Origin: Acanthosoma haemorrhoidale
Lineage: Eukaryota > Arthropoda > Insecta > Hemiptera > Acanthosomatidae
DNA: 64,000 nucleotides
Assembly: GCA_930367205.1 (NCBI GenBank)
Contig: OV884014.1
Location: forward strand, 75,743,104-75,807,103
Direction: 5' to 3'
Below the pieces are notes generated by a model, which saw nothing but the letters and a program-made list of their open reading frames with translations, was not told the DNA's origin and ran no database searches. The position numbers were made by a program, and so were the translations under genes. Numbering within the stretch: position 1 is the stretch's first letter; the number at the start of each line of letters is the position of its first letter. Positions 35,701 through 45,539 of this stretch are shown piece after piece.

Positions 35701-37518
35701 ACAGAATCCATTTTTAATATTGTTAGGGTTGCTGAGTGCCAGTCTAAACATGATTTTTCCATAAATAACGTTAATATCTCAATCATATGATTGTCTTTAT
35801 TGATTTCATATCTTCTACATTCTTTCTCAAACATCTCTAGCCGCTGTTTAGCATTGTTTGCATGTAAACTTCTCAACCATGAACGTTTCTGCTATATGTT
35901 TTAAATTTAGTTTATTCTCTTTCTTTTGTATGGATTCAATCATCTGATCTTTTTTCATTACTTGTTCAAAATATAAATCTTCAAACATTACATTATCTTC
36001 TTCATCAAAATACATTGTTTTCATTTTCTAAGGTAATGTAATCCACTGTCTTCTCTTGACCTCTCGGAGTAAAACTATTTCTCTATCATTTGTAAAAAAC
36101 TGTCTTTGACTATTCTTCATGTTCACTCTTGTGTTAACACATATTCTTCGTTTTCCTCTGTTTTAATTGAGGTTATGGCGACAACATTTGTCTTCTTATC
36201 CTTTGGTGATGCCACAAAGTAAAATGTGAATTGCAATCTTTTCACAATTATAACCCCAATTGTCGTTTTGTAAGACAATTATTGAAGTTGGGGTGAATAA
36301 ACTGAAATCAGTCTCTCTGTAAACAAAGAAAGCAATTTTATTCACTATATTTTATATTATAACAATAATTCATATTATTTATACAATCTTACCTATAAAC
36401 AAATAAATGACAAGTATATCTAGTTTATAACTATCACTACTCTATTCACTACTTTTATTACCTTCTGTATAAAATCTCACTTTTTAGAGTATTTCTGATA
36501 GCTCAATCTAGTGGAGGGAGTAGAAGCAGCGCGGCAAATTCAAATATTCAAATTAAAGAGAGTATACTTTCTTTACATACAGATGTTTTCTTCCTTTATT
36601 TTATTATTGGTTTTATTATTTAGAAATTGTTTTATTTACAAAATTCAAGAATAAAGCCACCTAATATATAAATATATATACCACCTAATATATGTTATAT
36701 ACCTAATATGTTTGTTATAATTATCCTAAGAGGTTTTAGTCCCAGAAAAAAGTTTTTTTCCCAACGTTTCGGCTGATCAGATATCTTCAGGATTTAATTT
36801 GTAGGAAAAAAAAATCTGTGCATAATTTATTTATTATGTTCAAGAATGTGAAAAATTCACCCCTTCCGTTTGTATAATACTATTTTCAAGAATAATCATA
36901 CTTTAAAAGAGACATATCGTATGTATATTTGTATTTTGAGTCAATTAAACCTCACAAACATTGTTTGTATTTACAATACATCATCTACAGTTTCAATATC
37001 ATCAGGATTTAATTCGTCTTTGATAAACAGTCCAAAATAAAGATGTACATGTCTGTGATAAAGTATTAATACTCTGGAAAATATATTATACGAACGGGAG
37101 GGCTTATACAATATTTCCACGTTCAAGAACAACATGAGCATATTTCCATGAGATTTCTAGTTACAAATAAAATCCTGATCAAGCCTGAGCAAGGTGACTG
37201 TAGCACATTTATTGCCAATAAAAAGATGTTCTACAGAAACTGAATCTTAAGCAACCATAAATAGAATTATTAATAATGTTATTTTTCATGAATTTTCTTT
37301 TGGCAGTGTTCCTCGCTGATCCAGTAAAACACACGTTTAAAGGCTGCTGCGAAGCTACCACTAAGGATGATTGCAAGAAGGTCCCAGGATGCTACACATG
37401 CACGACCAGCCTCTGCAACGTAAAGGATTCCGGGTCCTTGAAGCTCATGATGACCAGTCCAGGGATGGTGATGTTTGCCGCCATGTTAAGCATGGCATTC
37501 CCTTCAGGCACTTTCTAG
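26754..37518 (+). CDS. Secreted, probably GPI-anchored cysteine-rich protein, Ly6/three-finger-like halves
   Basis: Six-exon model: 26754-26814, 29621-29701, 31171-31188, 32142-32225, 34540-34572, 37307-37518 (stop included). It encodes 162 residues, with every intron in phase 1. Residues 1-20 are a signal peptide (MIKKVLLCLLIVQQLYFAEC). Exon 2 gives FKCYSCHGDC...PCTSNCCYSS, like the start of a Ly6/uPAR three-finger domain. Exons 3-5 form a linker: Ala/Thr-rich with an N-glycosylation site (NAT, 57-59), a basic RKRR at 74-77 that fits proprotein convertase cleavage, and an acidic YDDEDNT. Exon 6 gives CC...C...CYTCTTSLCN, like the closing Ly6 motif. Then come small residues DSGS and a hydrophobic tail from about 139, as in a GPI-attachment signal. 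Canonical Ly6 domains are about 80 residues without such a linker, so the family call is inference. Donors are GTGAGT or GTAAAT, except a weaker GTCAAG after exon 2. Further exons could have been missed. Confidence 0.65.
27478..27720 (-). pseudogene. RTE-like LINE C-terminal remnant in intron 1
   Basis: Minus-strand frame contains TGPRKYKTSLWQKRRIRGRP followed by RKRWIED. The 'RRRGRPRKRWxxD' ending is characteristic of the C-terminus of RTE-like LINE polyproteins. The frame has lost the reverse transcriptase core. Related remains may extend to about 28000 but are too degraded to call. It is antisense to the host gene. Confidence 0.6.
29621..29701 (+). CDS. Exon 2: N-terminal cysteine module
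   Basis: 81 nt, phase 1 at both ends. The acceptor is TTTAAG and the donor CAG|GTCAAG is weak. It encodes 27 residues with seven cysteines in the order CxxC, C, C, CC (the first two in CYSC). The base composition is clearly richer in G and C than the flanking intron. The preceding G from exon 1 completes an Asp codon. Confidence 0.65.
31171..31188 (+). CDS. Exon 3: 18-nt microexon
   Basis: CTGGTCCTGTTGGAGCTG between TTTGTTACAG and GTAAAT. It encodes AGPVGA in the phase set by exon 2 and returns to the same phase. The branch-side pyrimidine tract is good. Such a small exon cannot be proven without transcripts. Confidence 0.5.
31523..31633 (+). mobile_element. Mariner-type MITE in intron 3
   Basis: CGAGGGTGGTCTGAAAAGTT at the left end is inverted at the right end (AACTTTTCAGACTGCCTGTG). 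TA flanks each side. It shares inside sequence (AAAGCTTTTATTTCACTAGC) with the inverted copy at 56964-57089. These ends are of the mariner type found with SETMAR-like transposases. It is non-coding and about 107 bp without the TA. Confidence 0.8.
32142..32225 (+). CDS. Exon 4: Ala/Thr-rich linker with RKRR site
   Basis: 84 nt between TTAATCAG and GTGAGT, phase 1 at both ends. It encodes 28 residues: a Gly/Ala/Thr-rich run with a single NAT glycosylation site, then AKPARKRRHLST. The GC-rich GCCGCCGCTGCCGGGGCTGC stretch stands out from the AT-rich intron around it. Confidence 0.6.
34540..34572 (+). CDS. Exon 5: 33-nt acidic microexon
   Basis: 33 nt between TTGTTTCAG and GTGAGT, phase 1 at both ends. 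Joined to exon 4 it encodes LSPFYDDEDNT. Both splice sites are strong. Confidence 0.55.
34809..35100 (-). repeat. 3' LTR of gag-only element
   Basis: Left copy in window coordinates. Begins ACAATTATTGAAGGTGGGGT and ends AAATTAAAGAGAGTAT. Contains the strings GATAGCTCCATCTAGTGGAG and GCAGCGCGGCAAATTC, conserved in the partner. Confidence 0.85.
35290..36024 (-). pseudogene. Retrotransposon gag, frameshifted
   Basis: Gag is the capsid-forming protein of LTR elements. On the minus strand an ATG at 36024 opens MKTMYFDEEDNVMFEDLYFE and runs to about LNLKHIAE near 35890. A frameshift leads into WLRSLHANNAKQRLEMFEKE (about 35879 down to 35532), a gag capsid-type region including CLDWHSATLTIL. A further shift leads to AAGLPEFIRNKLDKEKCENS. 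Near 35305-35350 the words KPCNNCEQLNKGIRYH show the start of a CCHC zinc knuckle. At least three frame breaks are present. The family resembles arthropod Ty3/gypsy-type gags. Confidence 0.75.
36275..36565 (-). repeat. 5' LTR of gag-only element
   Basis: Right copy in window coordinates. Begins ACAATTATTGAAGTTGGGGT and ends AAATTAAAGAGAGTAT. It is upstream of gag in the minus-strand orientation. The sequence just inside it (minus strand CTTACAAAACGACAATTGGG) is where a primer-binding site would lie, but no tRNA match was assigned. Confidence 0.85.
36745..36800 (-). repeat. Copy of CGAAACGTT-type small repeat in intron 5
   Basis: Minus strand reads AAATCCTGAAGATATCTGAT then CAGCCGAAACGTTGGGAAAA. 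It is related to 18960-19010 and 44055-44095. CTGATCAG is a palindrome directly before CCGAAAC. Confidence 0.5.
37307..37518 (+). CDS. Exon 6: C-terminal cysteine module and GPI signal
   Basis: Acceptor TTTTGGCAG, terminal exon of 212 nt with stop TAG. It encodes 70 residues: CCEATTKDDC, PGCYTCTTSLCN, then a Ser/Gly site and a Met/Ala-rich hydrophobic tail ending in SGTF. The open frame upstream of the acceptor (from 37276) would also give a hydrophobic leader, so an alternative first exon with its own start cannot be excluded. Confidence 0.7.
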
Positions 37519-37634
37519 CCAACCATCTCCAACTTAGTTTAATGTTCAATTAACAACTTAACTTTCGTTTACCTTATTTTTTTTTTCTCTCTTTCTTATT
37601 GTAGTGAAATTTTAGAAACATCACACCAAAAAAT

Positions 37635-37655
37635 AATAAAGTTCTTACCAATAAA
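37635..37655 (+). terminator. Polyadenylation signals of the three-finger-like gene
   Basis: Two AATAAA hexamers, 37635-37640 and 37650-37655, lie about 120-135 nt after the stop. They are followed by a T-rich and TG-containing stretch (TGTGCTTTG). Confidence 0.6.
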
Positions 37656-37699
37656 GGCATTATCTTTTTCTACGAGTGTGCTTTGTTTTTTTTGTAGTT

Positions 37700-38455
37700 T
37701 ATCTGTTGAGATTTTGAAACCCTTGTTATCCATACACGATGGTAGTTTTCTAAGGTAACAATACGTTTAACCAAGAAAATAACAGCAAATTATCAAGTAT
37801 GTATCGTAATCTAATATTCTGGCCTGCTTTCCTGGTTTGCCAAGAATTCTTCCCAGATCAGCCATCACTTCCCCGATGTCGTCCATCGAGCTCTTCGTGG
37901 AAAGTCCTCTGTTTCTCCTGGCCAGAGGAAAGTGCTGAATGAAGAGTCCTTCCTTGCAATCCTAGTCAAGTCAATCACATCCCCCTACGAGGTTTGTCTG
38001 TTTGACTGCACGCCTATCAGGTTGGCGCACGTTGCAATTGAGACCTTTGATGGTTGAACACCTTTTTTTCTAGCTGGTCGTCTCAAAAAATCCGTCTTCA
38101 CCAAGACAAAGTAAACGGATACCCATTATAAGATCTTTATTAGAAACATTATAATTTCATGTGCAGCATTATTAATTGCGATGAAAGGATTCATTCATAC
38201 TTCAGTATGATTTCCATTCATACCTACTAATATTTAAACGATATATACATTTACATTCTACCCAGGAGCCTCCGATGAAACGAAAAGAAAAGAGGGAAAA
38301 AGAGCCACATATACTCAGTACATAAGTAGGGATGGTAGGCGGAGTTAGTACCCCATAGTACACTTATCTATTTACAATAGAGCGCAAGCCCCCCGCTCTT
38401 TAAGGGGACGAGGATTGTTACTGGATAAGTAATATACAAGGGGATTTGGATGAGC
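37700..38455. other. Intergenic, no gene recognised
   Basis: No supported exon or element. A GC-richer patch lies at about 37820-38060 and another at 38330-38420. Confidence 0.35.
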
Positions 38456-38459
38456 GGTT

Positions 38460-38930
38460 GGTTTTGGATTCGGAAAATTTTGACGGTATAAATAAGGTCT
38501 AGGACAGTGGGCACATCACCATAATGGGATGAGTTTGCAATAGGGAGCGTTGACTATAGTTCTGATGAGTTTGGATTGGAATGTTTGATGTTCGAAAGTT
38601 ATGCTATCCCAATTGGTTTCAACAACTGTTAGTATAAGGGAAGTTTGTTTTTTAGGGCGAGGTTAGTGTTTCTGTTAAGTAGTCTGTATAATTGTACGAA
38701 CCGTCTATTCAATTCTTGTCTTTTAAGTCTAGTGCGAGGGTTCCCAAGTCAGCCTCTTGTCCAGATGAAAGAAAATCAACATCATTAGACCTGCAAAGTG
38801 GTATTGAATTGAAGGTTACAAATGGGGAGGATCCTCGACGGAGAGTTAAAGGGGTGTGAACGCATATGCCTTGACGCATTGAACGCATATGACGGATTGG
38901 GACGAGACGAAAGAATTGCAATTAGCTCGT
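38460..38930 (-). pseudogene. Jockey-like ORF2 fragment
   Basis: Minus-strand frames include LRRGSSPFVTFNSIPL, which parallels RKSSPLVYLNSIPL in the copy at 2350-2574, followed by decayed versions of the same downstream blocks. It is diverged from the main Jockey family here, perhaps a sister family. Several stops. Confidence 0.6.
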
Positions 38931-39278
38931 TTCGTCTGTGAAAGTTGCAAAAAAAGTGCTTGGACTCAGAGGAATGTTCATAGGATATTCAAGCTAAAGA
39001 AACAAAAAGAAATATTTTTTAACGAAAATACCGAGGCTAGTTTTTAGGGTTCCCTTGAGTTTCCGCCACGATTTTCTCTACGATGAGCTTTACCAGTTCC
39101 CAGTTCAAGCTAGAGAATTCCACGTGCAGGTTTCATTTTTTACGTAAGGGCAGACATTCATATTTATCATGAAGATATATGAATAGGAAAAACAATAGTA
39201 TTTATCAGTGATTATGAATAGGGTATGAAATTAATTATCTCTATTTCCTGTTGCTTATATTTTTAAAACTCAATAAAA

Positions 39279-39590
39279 CTATTTTGTGTACAAGTGTTTG
39301 TGTACGTTTCCAAAATAAACATAAGCGGAGATTAGTTTGTATTTGATGTAAATAAATGTAACTCTTTCATCTCTCATGCGGCAGGCGTGGCCAAACCACT
39401 TCAGTTGTCGGGATTCGAGTGTGGTCGTTAGTTTCGTCACCTCAAACTGTTCTCTTATTTGAACATTTCTGATGCAATCCCTTCTTGTCTTCCCAACAGC
39501 TCTCGTTAGAAACTTCATTTCTGCTGCAGTAATGCGGCTGGCTCGCTTATCAAGCATTATTCAGCTTTCACTTCCATATGTAAGTGTCGG
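39279..39590 (-). pseudogene. RTE-like LINE reverse transcriptase C-terminal fragment
   Basis: The minus strand reads LTYGSES, a stop where Trp is expected, then ITAAEMKFLTRAVGKTRRDC, IREQFEV and LKWFGHACRM. This is the conserved 'YGSESW...AEMRFLR...TRRDRxRN...LRWFGH' region that follows the reverse transcriptase domain in RTE-like LINEs. It is truncated on both sides. Confidence 0.8.
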
Positions 39591-39705
39591 GAGATAAACC
39601 GATTAAATCTTAATCTTATTAATTATAAATGAAGTACATTGCAAGAATATAAATCACGAATGAAAGCACGATAGTTGATATTTGCTCGTTAACATACAAT
39701 GTGGC

Positions 39706-40297
39706 TTTGGGAGGTCTCTGGGATGTTTGTAAATACTGTATGAATGAGCGAGTGAATGAAAATTGTAGATATGGTATGAATGAGAACATTAATCATAATT
39801 ACTTATTGCCCAATAAGGCAGATTGTAATTTTATCACAATAAAGAAGTTTCTGTCTAATATATAATCGTTCCATTTTTTATCGAATTAAATTACATCAAT
39901 ATTGTGATGTATGTAACGTATTTAGGGCACTTATAAGGTAGATAACGATTCAGGTTTCAAATTTTCAGGCGGCCAGTGATTTTTTTTTTTTTAACTCCAC
40001 AAAAGGATAGGTTGACTGTTTCTTCAGTAAGCAGTAGGTCAAAATAAAAATAAAGATAGGTTTCTTGACATTTTTTTCCGGGCGTATTAAAACAAACAAT
40101 AAAGTGAATGAAAATCAAATCACTTTAAGGTGAGATCCCAACAAATGGCTTCACAATATCTATAATCCACGGCTGACTTGAAGTCTTTTGGGGTATCATA
40201 TAATTAAGGGTTACGCTAACTAAGACCACAAAACACAAATTACACATTGTCAATCAGGACGTAGCTAAACAAAATAAATTCATTGTAATAATAAGGA
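39706..40297 (+). repeat. Inverted duplicate 2: Jockey 3' end plus downstream flank
   Basis: 39706-39850 is a plus-strand Jockey 3' tail ending CACAATAAAGAAGTTTCT. The following ~440 bp match 21844-22285 in inverted orientation. Shared words include GACGTAGCTAAACAAAATAA and CACGGCTGACTTGAAGTC. Both copies stop at AATAATAAGGAA. Confidence 0.8.
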
Positions 40298-40809
40298 ACG
40301 CAACTCTACTGGGCAATTCTGCTTATTTTCCTTTCCGACACCGTAATTTATTTTAGCATTTGGAATTAGTTGAAGCCGTTTTTGCTGCACAACCATTACG
40401 CGCATGATAATGAAAAAGTAACGGAATATTGGAATCACATGTTGAGCAATCGTTACAAATATGGTTCGGCCAAGGAGGAAGAGATAGCTAAGAGAAAGGG
40501 AGATGGATACTGATCGATCAGCAATGAGTGACGTTGACGTGCCCACAAAGGCCGACCCCTTTTTGAAATATGAGCATTTACCGCCGCATCCCAAACATTG
40601 CTCTTTCCTACCTCTCTTTTGGCGGGAATAAATAGGCGGGGGGAGGAGAAGGAGGCTTGTCAATCAATCAGCCCGCCTAATCCGCCTTGTGCTTCCACAG
40701 ATCTTGACGGACCATCAGCGGCAACATGTTACGTAGTTTTCAGTGTACTCGGCAATACTTTTAAACAGGTACAGCGTGATAGCCATTCGCCTGTCTTTAT
40801 CCTTGGATT

Positions 40810-41310
40810 ATGGGATCTGTAATATTGACACAATCGATCTGTCCAAACACTATCCAATTATTCATATCAGCCAAAAATCTAGGTTTGTTCCTTGATCAAA
40901 CTGTATACTGGAAATACCGCATTTCCCAAGTCACCCGTCGATCCATTTCGCGTCCACACCTGCCATTACATACGCACTCCTGGCCTTCCTTCATTTCACT
41001 GCAATTCCGTTAGGGGAAGGGGGTTGTACCCTTGGACCCGTACCCAATACTTCCTTGGATCCCTCATGTTCAATCCTAGGATGCCTAAAACGCCCCCTTA
41101 CCTTTACACTTGCCTCCCATCAGATCAAATCCCATAATGCTAGATCCTGACCTTCCGACCTGTATTTCCCATTCCTATCCTGCAAACCTGCTGGCCACAG
41201 ACCTTTGCAACTATATTCCCATTGCTATTCCTTGCCTATCAACACTCCCAATCTTTAAATCTGGACTTAACCAGTTCCTCACCTCTATCCAATCTAACGA
41301 TTCATAATTT
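40810..41310 (+). pseudogene. CR1/Jockey-type reverse transcriptase 3' fragment
   Basis: Plus-strand frame 40810-41013 has SAKNLGLFLDQTVYWKYRIS, the 'KNLGVxLDxxLxWxxHI' block downstream of the reverse transcriptase palm. A later frame has CNYIPIAIPCLSTLPIFKSG then LNQFLTS, the 'WNSLPxxI...FKxxLKxFL' end typical of CR1-like LINEs. At least two frameshifts occur. Strand C-bias is marked. Confidence 0.6.
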
Positions 41311-41757
41311 GTCATTATTAATAATTTAATTCATTTCCAATTTTATTTCATGCCAGCAAGCTTTCACGATTATTCACCCTAGTAAAAATTCAAAATTGTC
41401 AGAGAATGTAACTCGCCTCATTAACATTTTTTATTCCAATATTGTGCTGTTACTTCATTGGAGTCATCACATATGTATATAGGCCCTTTATTATTTATAA
41501 GCTAATTACGTGTTGATAATAAGTGTTTTATTTATTGTGAGGCAGAAATTCAGTTTTTGTTTGTTCCTTTATGTTATTATTAGGGGACAATGTCCTAGAT
41601 AAAAGTGGTTTTTTTTGTCGTTTTTTTTATTTCATTTATTCTGACCGCATTCTGAATATCTCGCTTTGACAAAATTGCGATATTTAATTTAGGGCCTAGG
41701 CTATAGAGCTGTGTAGAGCGTTCAGAAGCTAGCTGCCCGCTTGGTATCTATATATAT

Positions 41758-42050
41758 ATACTCCTTTATTGTGCTATAATTACAATCTGCCTTTTATAAG
41801 GCAATAAGTAATAAGATAAATGCTCTCATTCATACCATATTTACAGTTTATCATTCACTCGCTCATTCATACAATATTTACAGACAGCCCAGAGACCTCC
41901 CAAATCCACATGCGAAGAGAAAGCGGAGTCTTGGGAAGTCCCCCACGCTCCTCCGTCAACCGCGTCACCGGATACTAGCCAGTGGAGGCTGACCAAGAGT
42001 GCGAGAGCCACAGACGCTCAGGACAGGATTTGAGAAACTGGCAATGGCCG
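41758..42050 (-). mobile_element. Jockey-like LINE 3'UTR
   Basis: Minus-strand 3' end with the AATAAAGGAG edge at about 41762, the GAATGAGCGAGTGAATGATA block, and GGGGACTTCCC (reverse of 41933-41943). Nearly identical to 1752-2088 over about 290 bp, then cut off near 42050. Confidence 0.75.
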
Positions 42051-42308
42051 CTTGGTATCGCAACCAACATTAAAACACATTCACCCCTTCATAAATATTT
42101 ATATATAGATAGTGCTATAGAAATAAAAAAAAATTCTATAGAAACAAAAAGAAAGACGATTAATGAGGATCGATAATTTTGTCCCCCTTTCGTTCACCAA
42201 AGGTAAATCGTGGTAGATAAAAAAAACATTTGTTTAATATCCTCAATAATTAAAAACTCCAATACCTCTTATTAGGTCTACTGGCATGATACATTAATAT
42301 GAATAGAT

Positions 42309-43089
42309 GTGTGTCGGGTCGTCACGAGGGGGTGCTTAGTTACCCTAGCCCTGGTGACGAAGTAAGGGTTGATTAGGCTATGACCTGGACAATTGCTTCA
42401 TGACGGGTCTTACTACCGCACTATCTGACTCCATATTTGAAAGGTATGTGCCCCGACAGTGCACTATGTTCAGGAGAAGAGGTATAGGGTAGGTATTGAA
42501 GGTAGTTTATGTGGTCTTGGAATGACCTCGAATGCACACTCGGTATCTGAGGGTAGGTGAAAACCGTCCGGGTCCCAAAGGCGAGTGTGAACCGGAGAGA
42601 GGTTGCATTGCCATGGGAGACACTACTAGGTAAAGTTTGTAGGGCCTCAGCAACCGTTGTCCGCGAGGGAGAGGTCTCTCCCAAGGAGGTGCTAGTTTTA
42701 GCGATACGAAGGCAGAGAATCCCACTAGGAAAGTGTGGGTTCAGACGAGGCCGGACTAAAACATAGTGAGGTTAGGAATGAGAGATGTAGAGGTTTTCAT
42801 AAATGAGAAGGCCAAATCTTGAAACATCAGTGCAGCTGCAAATACCAGACATAGAGCCTTAGTTAGAATGATTTACCGGCTCAAACTAGGGGGTATATAT
42901 AGCACCAAGTAACCAATTATCTGAGGTTTTATTCTGACCAACCAAACCGCAGGGTTGCCATGACGCTTGCCTGTCAGGGGGAGGAATATTTCACCATGTC
43001 GCAATCTACATATGCGATATGAAGGAAATTCTGTGTTCATGTTTACAGATTTTATGAGCATATTTCTTTTAAATTGTTTTATTATTACA
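42309..43089 (-). repeat. Solo LTR (copy C)
   Basis: Inverted relative of copy A (7278-8174): shared words include ACCCGTCATGAAG and ACCTACCCTCAGATACCGAG on the reverse strand, with patchy homology toward its 5' end. Flanks are TAGAT at 42304-42308 and TAGAT at 43090-43094, a candidate 5-bp target duplication. With these limits the LTR starts TGTAATAATAAAAC and ends CCCGACACAC on the minus strand, so the 3' end has three extra bases. Confidence 0.7.
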
Positions 43090-43094
43090 TAGAT

Positions 43095-45535
43095 ACGTGA
43101 AGAGAGAAAAGGCGGTTAGTATCCGTGCCAGCTAGACCTCCTAATTCTGTTTTACCCCTTCGAGTAAATTAGATCATATATTCTTTATATATATTTCCAG
43201 TCCCTCATAAAACTTTCCTTATTGTTAACATTTTTTCCATTGTACTTAAAGCAATGTTCTCTTTTTAAAAATATATTATATAAGCTACCTTCAGTAATTA
43301 TTAACGAAACTAAAATAATCGCAATTAACATTAATCTTCAATTTAAGATTAAATTTAATCATCGTTAATTCTTCGTAAGATATAAGCACGCTATAATTCA
43401 CTTATCGCATTATTGATACTAGGGTCTTAACAGGTAATAAACTGCTGGGTTTTGGACAGCATAATTCCTAATAGTTTTCTCCGTAATAGGAGGAAGGATG
43501 AGCACAACCTTTCGTTGCCGACAATTACAAAAGCTATTACTCTGAATCGACCCAGGCCTAGTATAAGGTGGATCAATGGAGTGACACAGGGAAATGAAAA
43601 TCCCGAATCCTGAAAGGGTAATCCCATAACAGGCGACTGACAATGCAACGAAACCGCTGAGCTGACGTGAAGAATTGCTGCCATACGGGAGGCCATTGTC
43701 GGCAGGTTGTTAGTTTTAATGTGATGGCTGCTGTGATTGGTCAACATCGATCCAATCTTTTCTGGCCTCCGGCTACGATTCGATGCATCGATCACACGGC
43801 GGCGATTAGTGGCCTCTTATCGCGATTGCTGCGCTTCTGGCAGTGGAACCTCCGTGTAAAATCTCATACCTCGAAGTCAACAGTGGGCATTTATGAGTAG
43901 AATTTTCGGCTTTTGATGACTACAGATCAACGTAGCCCCATGATGCATATTATTTATCAGAAAGTAAAGCGCCAAACTTTTATTATCTACTCTCTAAATA
44001 TTCATTGTTTAGATACAAAATAATGGAATAATGATCCGTGCATATGAATAGATTTTTTTTCCCAGCATCTTCGGCGATTCAAGCGGATTCTACCAAACTA
44101 AATAACTGAACTGGACTGAATCAATGTTGAAAGAAAATTACTTGTTATATTTCTTCTTTTTGTTGAGTCTACATTTGAAGAAAATCCTCTCTCAAAAGGC
44201 AATAGATAACTGTACTAAGTGACCACATCCGTGTCATACATTTACAATACAAGGATACATATTCAGGCAACATAGACATAAACACATATGTCACTCTTGG
44301 ATATGGAAAAGGAGGAAAGGGGATCCCCTCTACTCCGCTACATGGGGGCAGTGAAGGCTGATGGAGGGCGCATGATTGAAGAAAACTTTAATTTTAACCA
44401 AAGACCATGGGACCGCATCCCCTTTAATCTCCTAGAGTAGTAGGTGATGCTCGATCGTGTTAATAAAGGATTGAGTCATCAGATTGTAAAGATAATTTTT
44501 GACAACCGTATTGAATAAATTTCTTTTGTTCATAATCTTAAAAAGTAGATTATTATCTAAAAAAAAAAAAAGGACGTCATTGTAAAATTTGATGTATTTA
44601 TGTCAAAAAAGGAACTCACAAAGACCAAAATAGACTGATTTAAGTTAGATATAATAATTTTGTAGTTTTTGAATCCACGCTCGCAACCAGGCAGCAAAGG
44701 AAATATAAAACAAGAACCCCCCCCCCCCCCCCGGAGGAACAGACAGAACTTATAAGAAGAGCAGAAGCCAATCTGCCGATGATTGATACATCTCCGAAGA
44801 GCCACACAAGTCGGCTATTGCTCGAAAACTAATTAAGAAGACCCGACGACAAGTACCTTCGGAACAATGGTCCCATGGGATATTGGGGCCCACTGCCCCC
44901 CTCCCTGTTCCTTATCGCCTCATATTGCGACTTTGACGCAATATTGACAAAAGTCCCCACCCCCCCCCCTCCCAGCCAGTCGTCGGCATTATGAAAGGGA
45001 GGCAATAACTAGGGACAAATGTCTCTATCCAGTTTGGCTTAACTGCTCTATCCTACACAAGTGCACCTTAAATTTTCAATATCCGCTTGAGCACTCTGTG
45101 TCACTGCTTCAGGATATCAATTGAAGAATTTTCTCTGATATGTCTACTATGCGCCTATACCCTACATACTAATTTTGTTTTATCGGTGATGAAACTGATA
45201 TAATTAATAAACTGTTAAGTCGACTGATAAATAAATAATTAATAACGTCACCTTAAGGTTCAACGATCCGTAGTCTCTCATGTTTATTTAAAAAAACATA
45301 AGAATTTACTGTTTTGGCTTAGTTTATGGTGCGTAATCTCTTTTCAGGGAGAAAAATTAATAAATTTTAAGTAACGTGAAACGGCCTTTCCATTTCGTAC
45401 TAAATAACCAAGCTTTATTTTTATTGTAAAAAGGGTTGTGTATAAACTTCCATTCAATTTTGTACGCAAGATGTACAAGGAAGCCTATGAAAACAATCAG
45501 TCCCATAGTGCAGTATAGTATTTACGGCACTCCTG
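43095..45535. other. Intergenic with homopolymer C tract
   Basis: No supported gene. The block 43430-43900 has medium GC and several chance frames. A degraded copy of the CGAAACGTT-type repeat lies at 44055-44095. There is a run of 16 C at 44717-44732 and another C run at 44960-44970. Confidence 0.4.
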
Positions 45536-45539
45536 GATA

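Larger units (their letters stand above)
34809..36565 (-). mobile_element. Gag-only LTR retrotransposon in intron 5
   Basis: Two direct repeats of about 290 bp (34809-35100 and 36275-36565) differ at roughly one base in ten. They enclose 1174 bp that carries only decayed gag on the minus strand. No protease, reverse transcriptase or integrase motif lies between them. It is either a deletion derivative or a gag-only (TR-GAG-like) element. The LTR ends do not show clear TG...CA, and a target duplication could not be read because the left flank is a TA microsatellite. It lies antisense within the last intron of the three-finger-like gene. Confidence 0.8.

Noticed and set aside
37276..37306. In-frame ATG upstream of the last exon giving a hydrophobic leader
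   Set aside because: The stretch contains the pyrimidine tract and CAG acceptor that fit the phase of all earlier exons. The short 5' extension is more simply intron. Kept as an alternative in the exon note.
40280..40663. 127-codon minus-strand frame
   Set aside because: It begins inside non-coding sequence, runs into the inverted duplicate and shows no family motif.
43427..43795. 122-codon and overlapping minus-strand frames
   Set aside because: Overlapping frames on both strands with no recognisable motif. Probably chance in a medium-GC patch.
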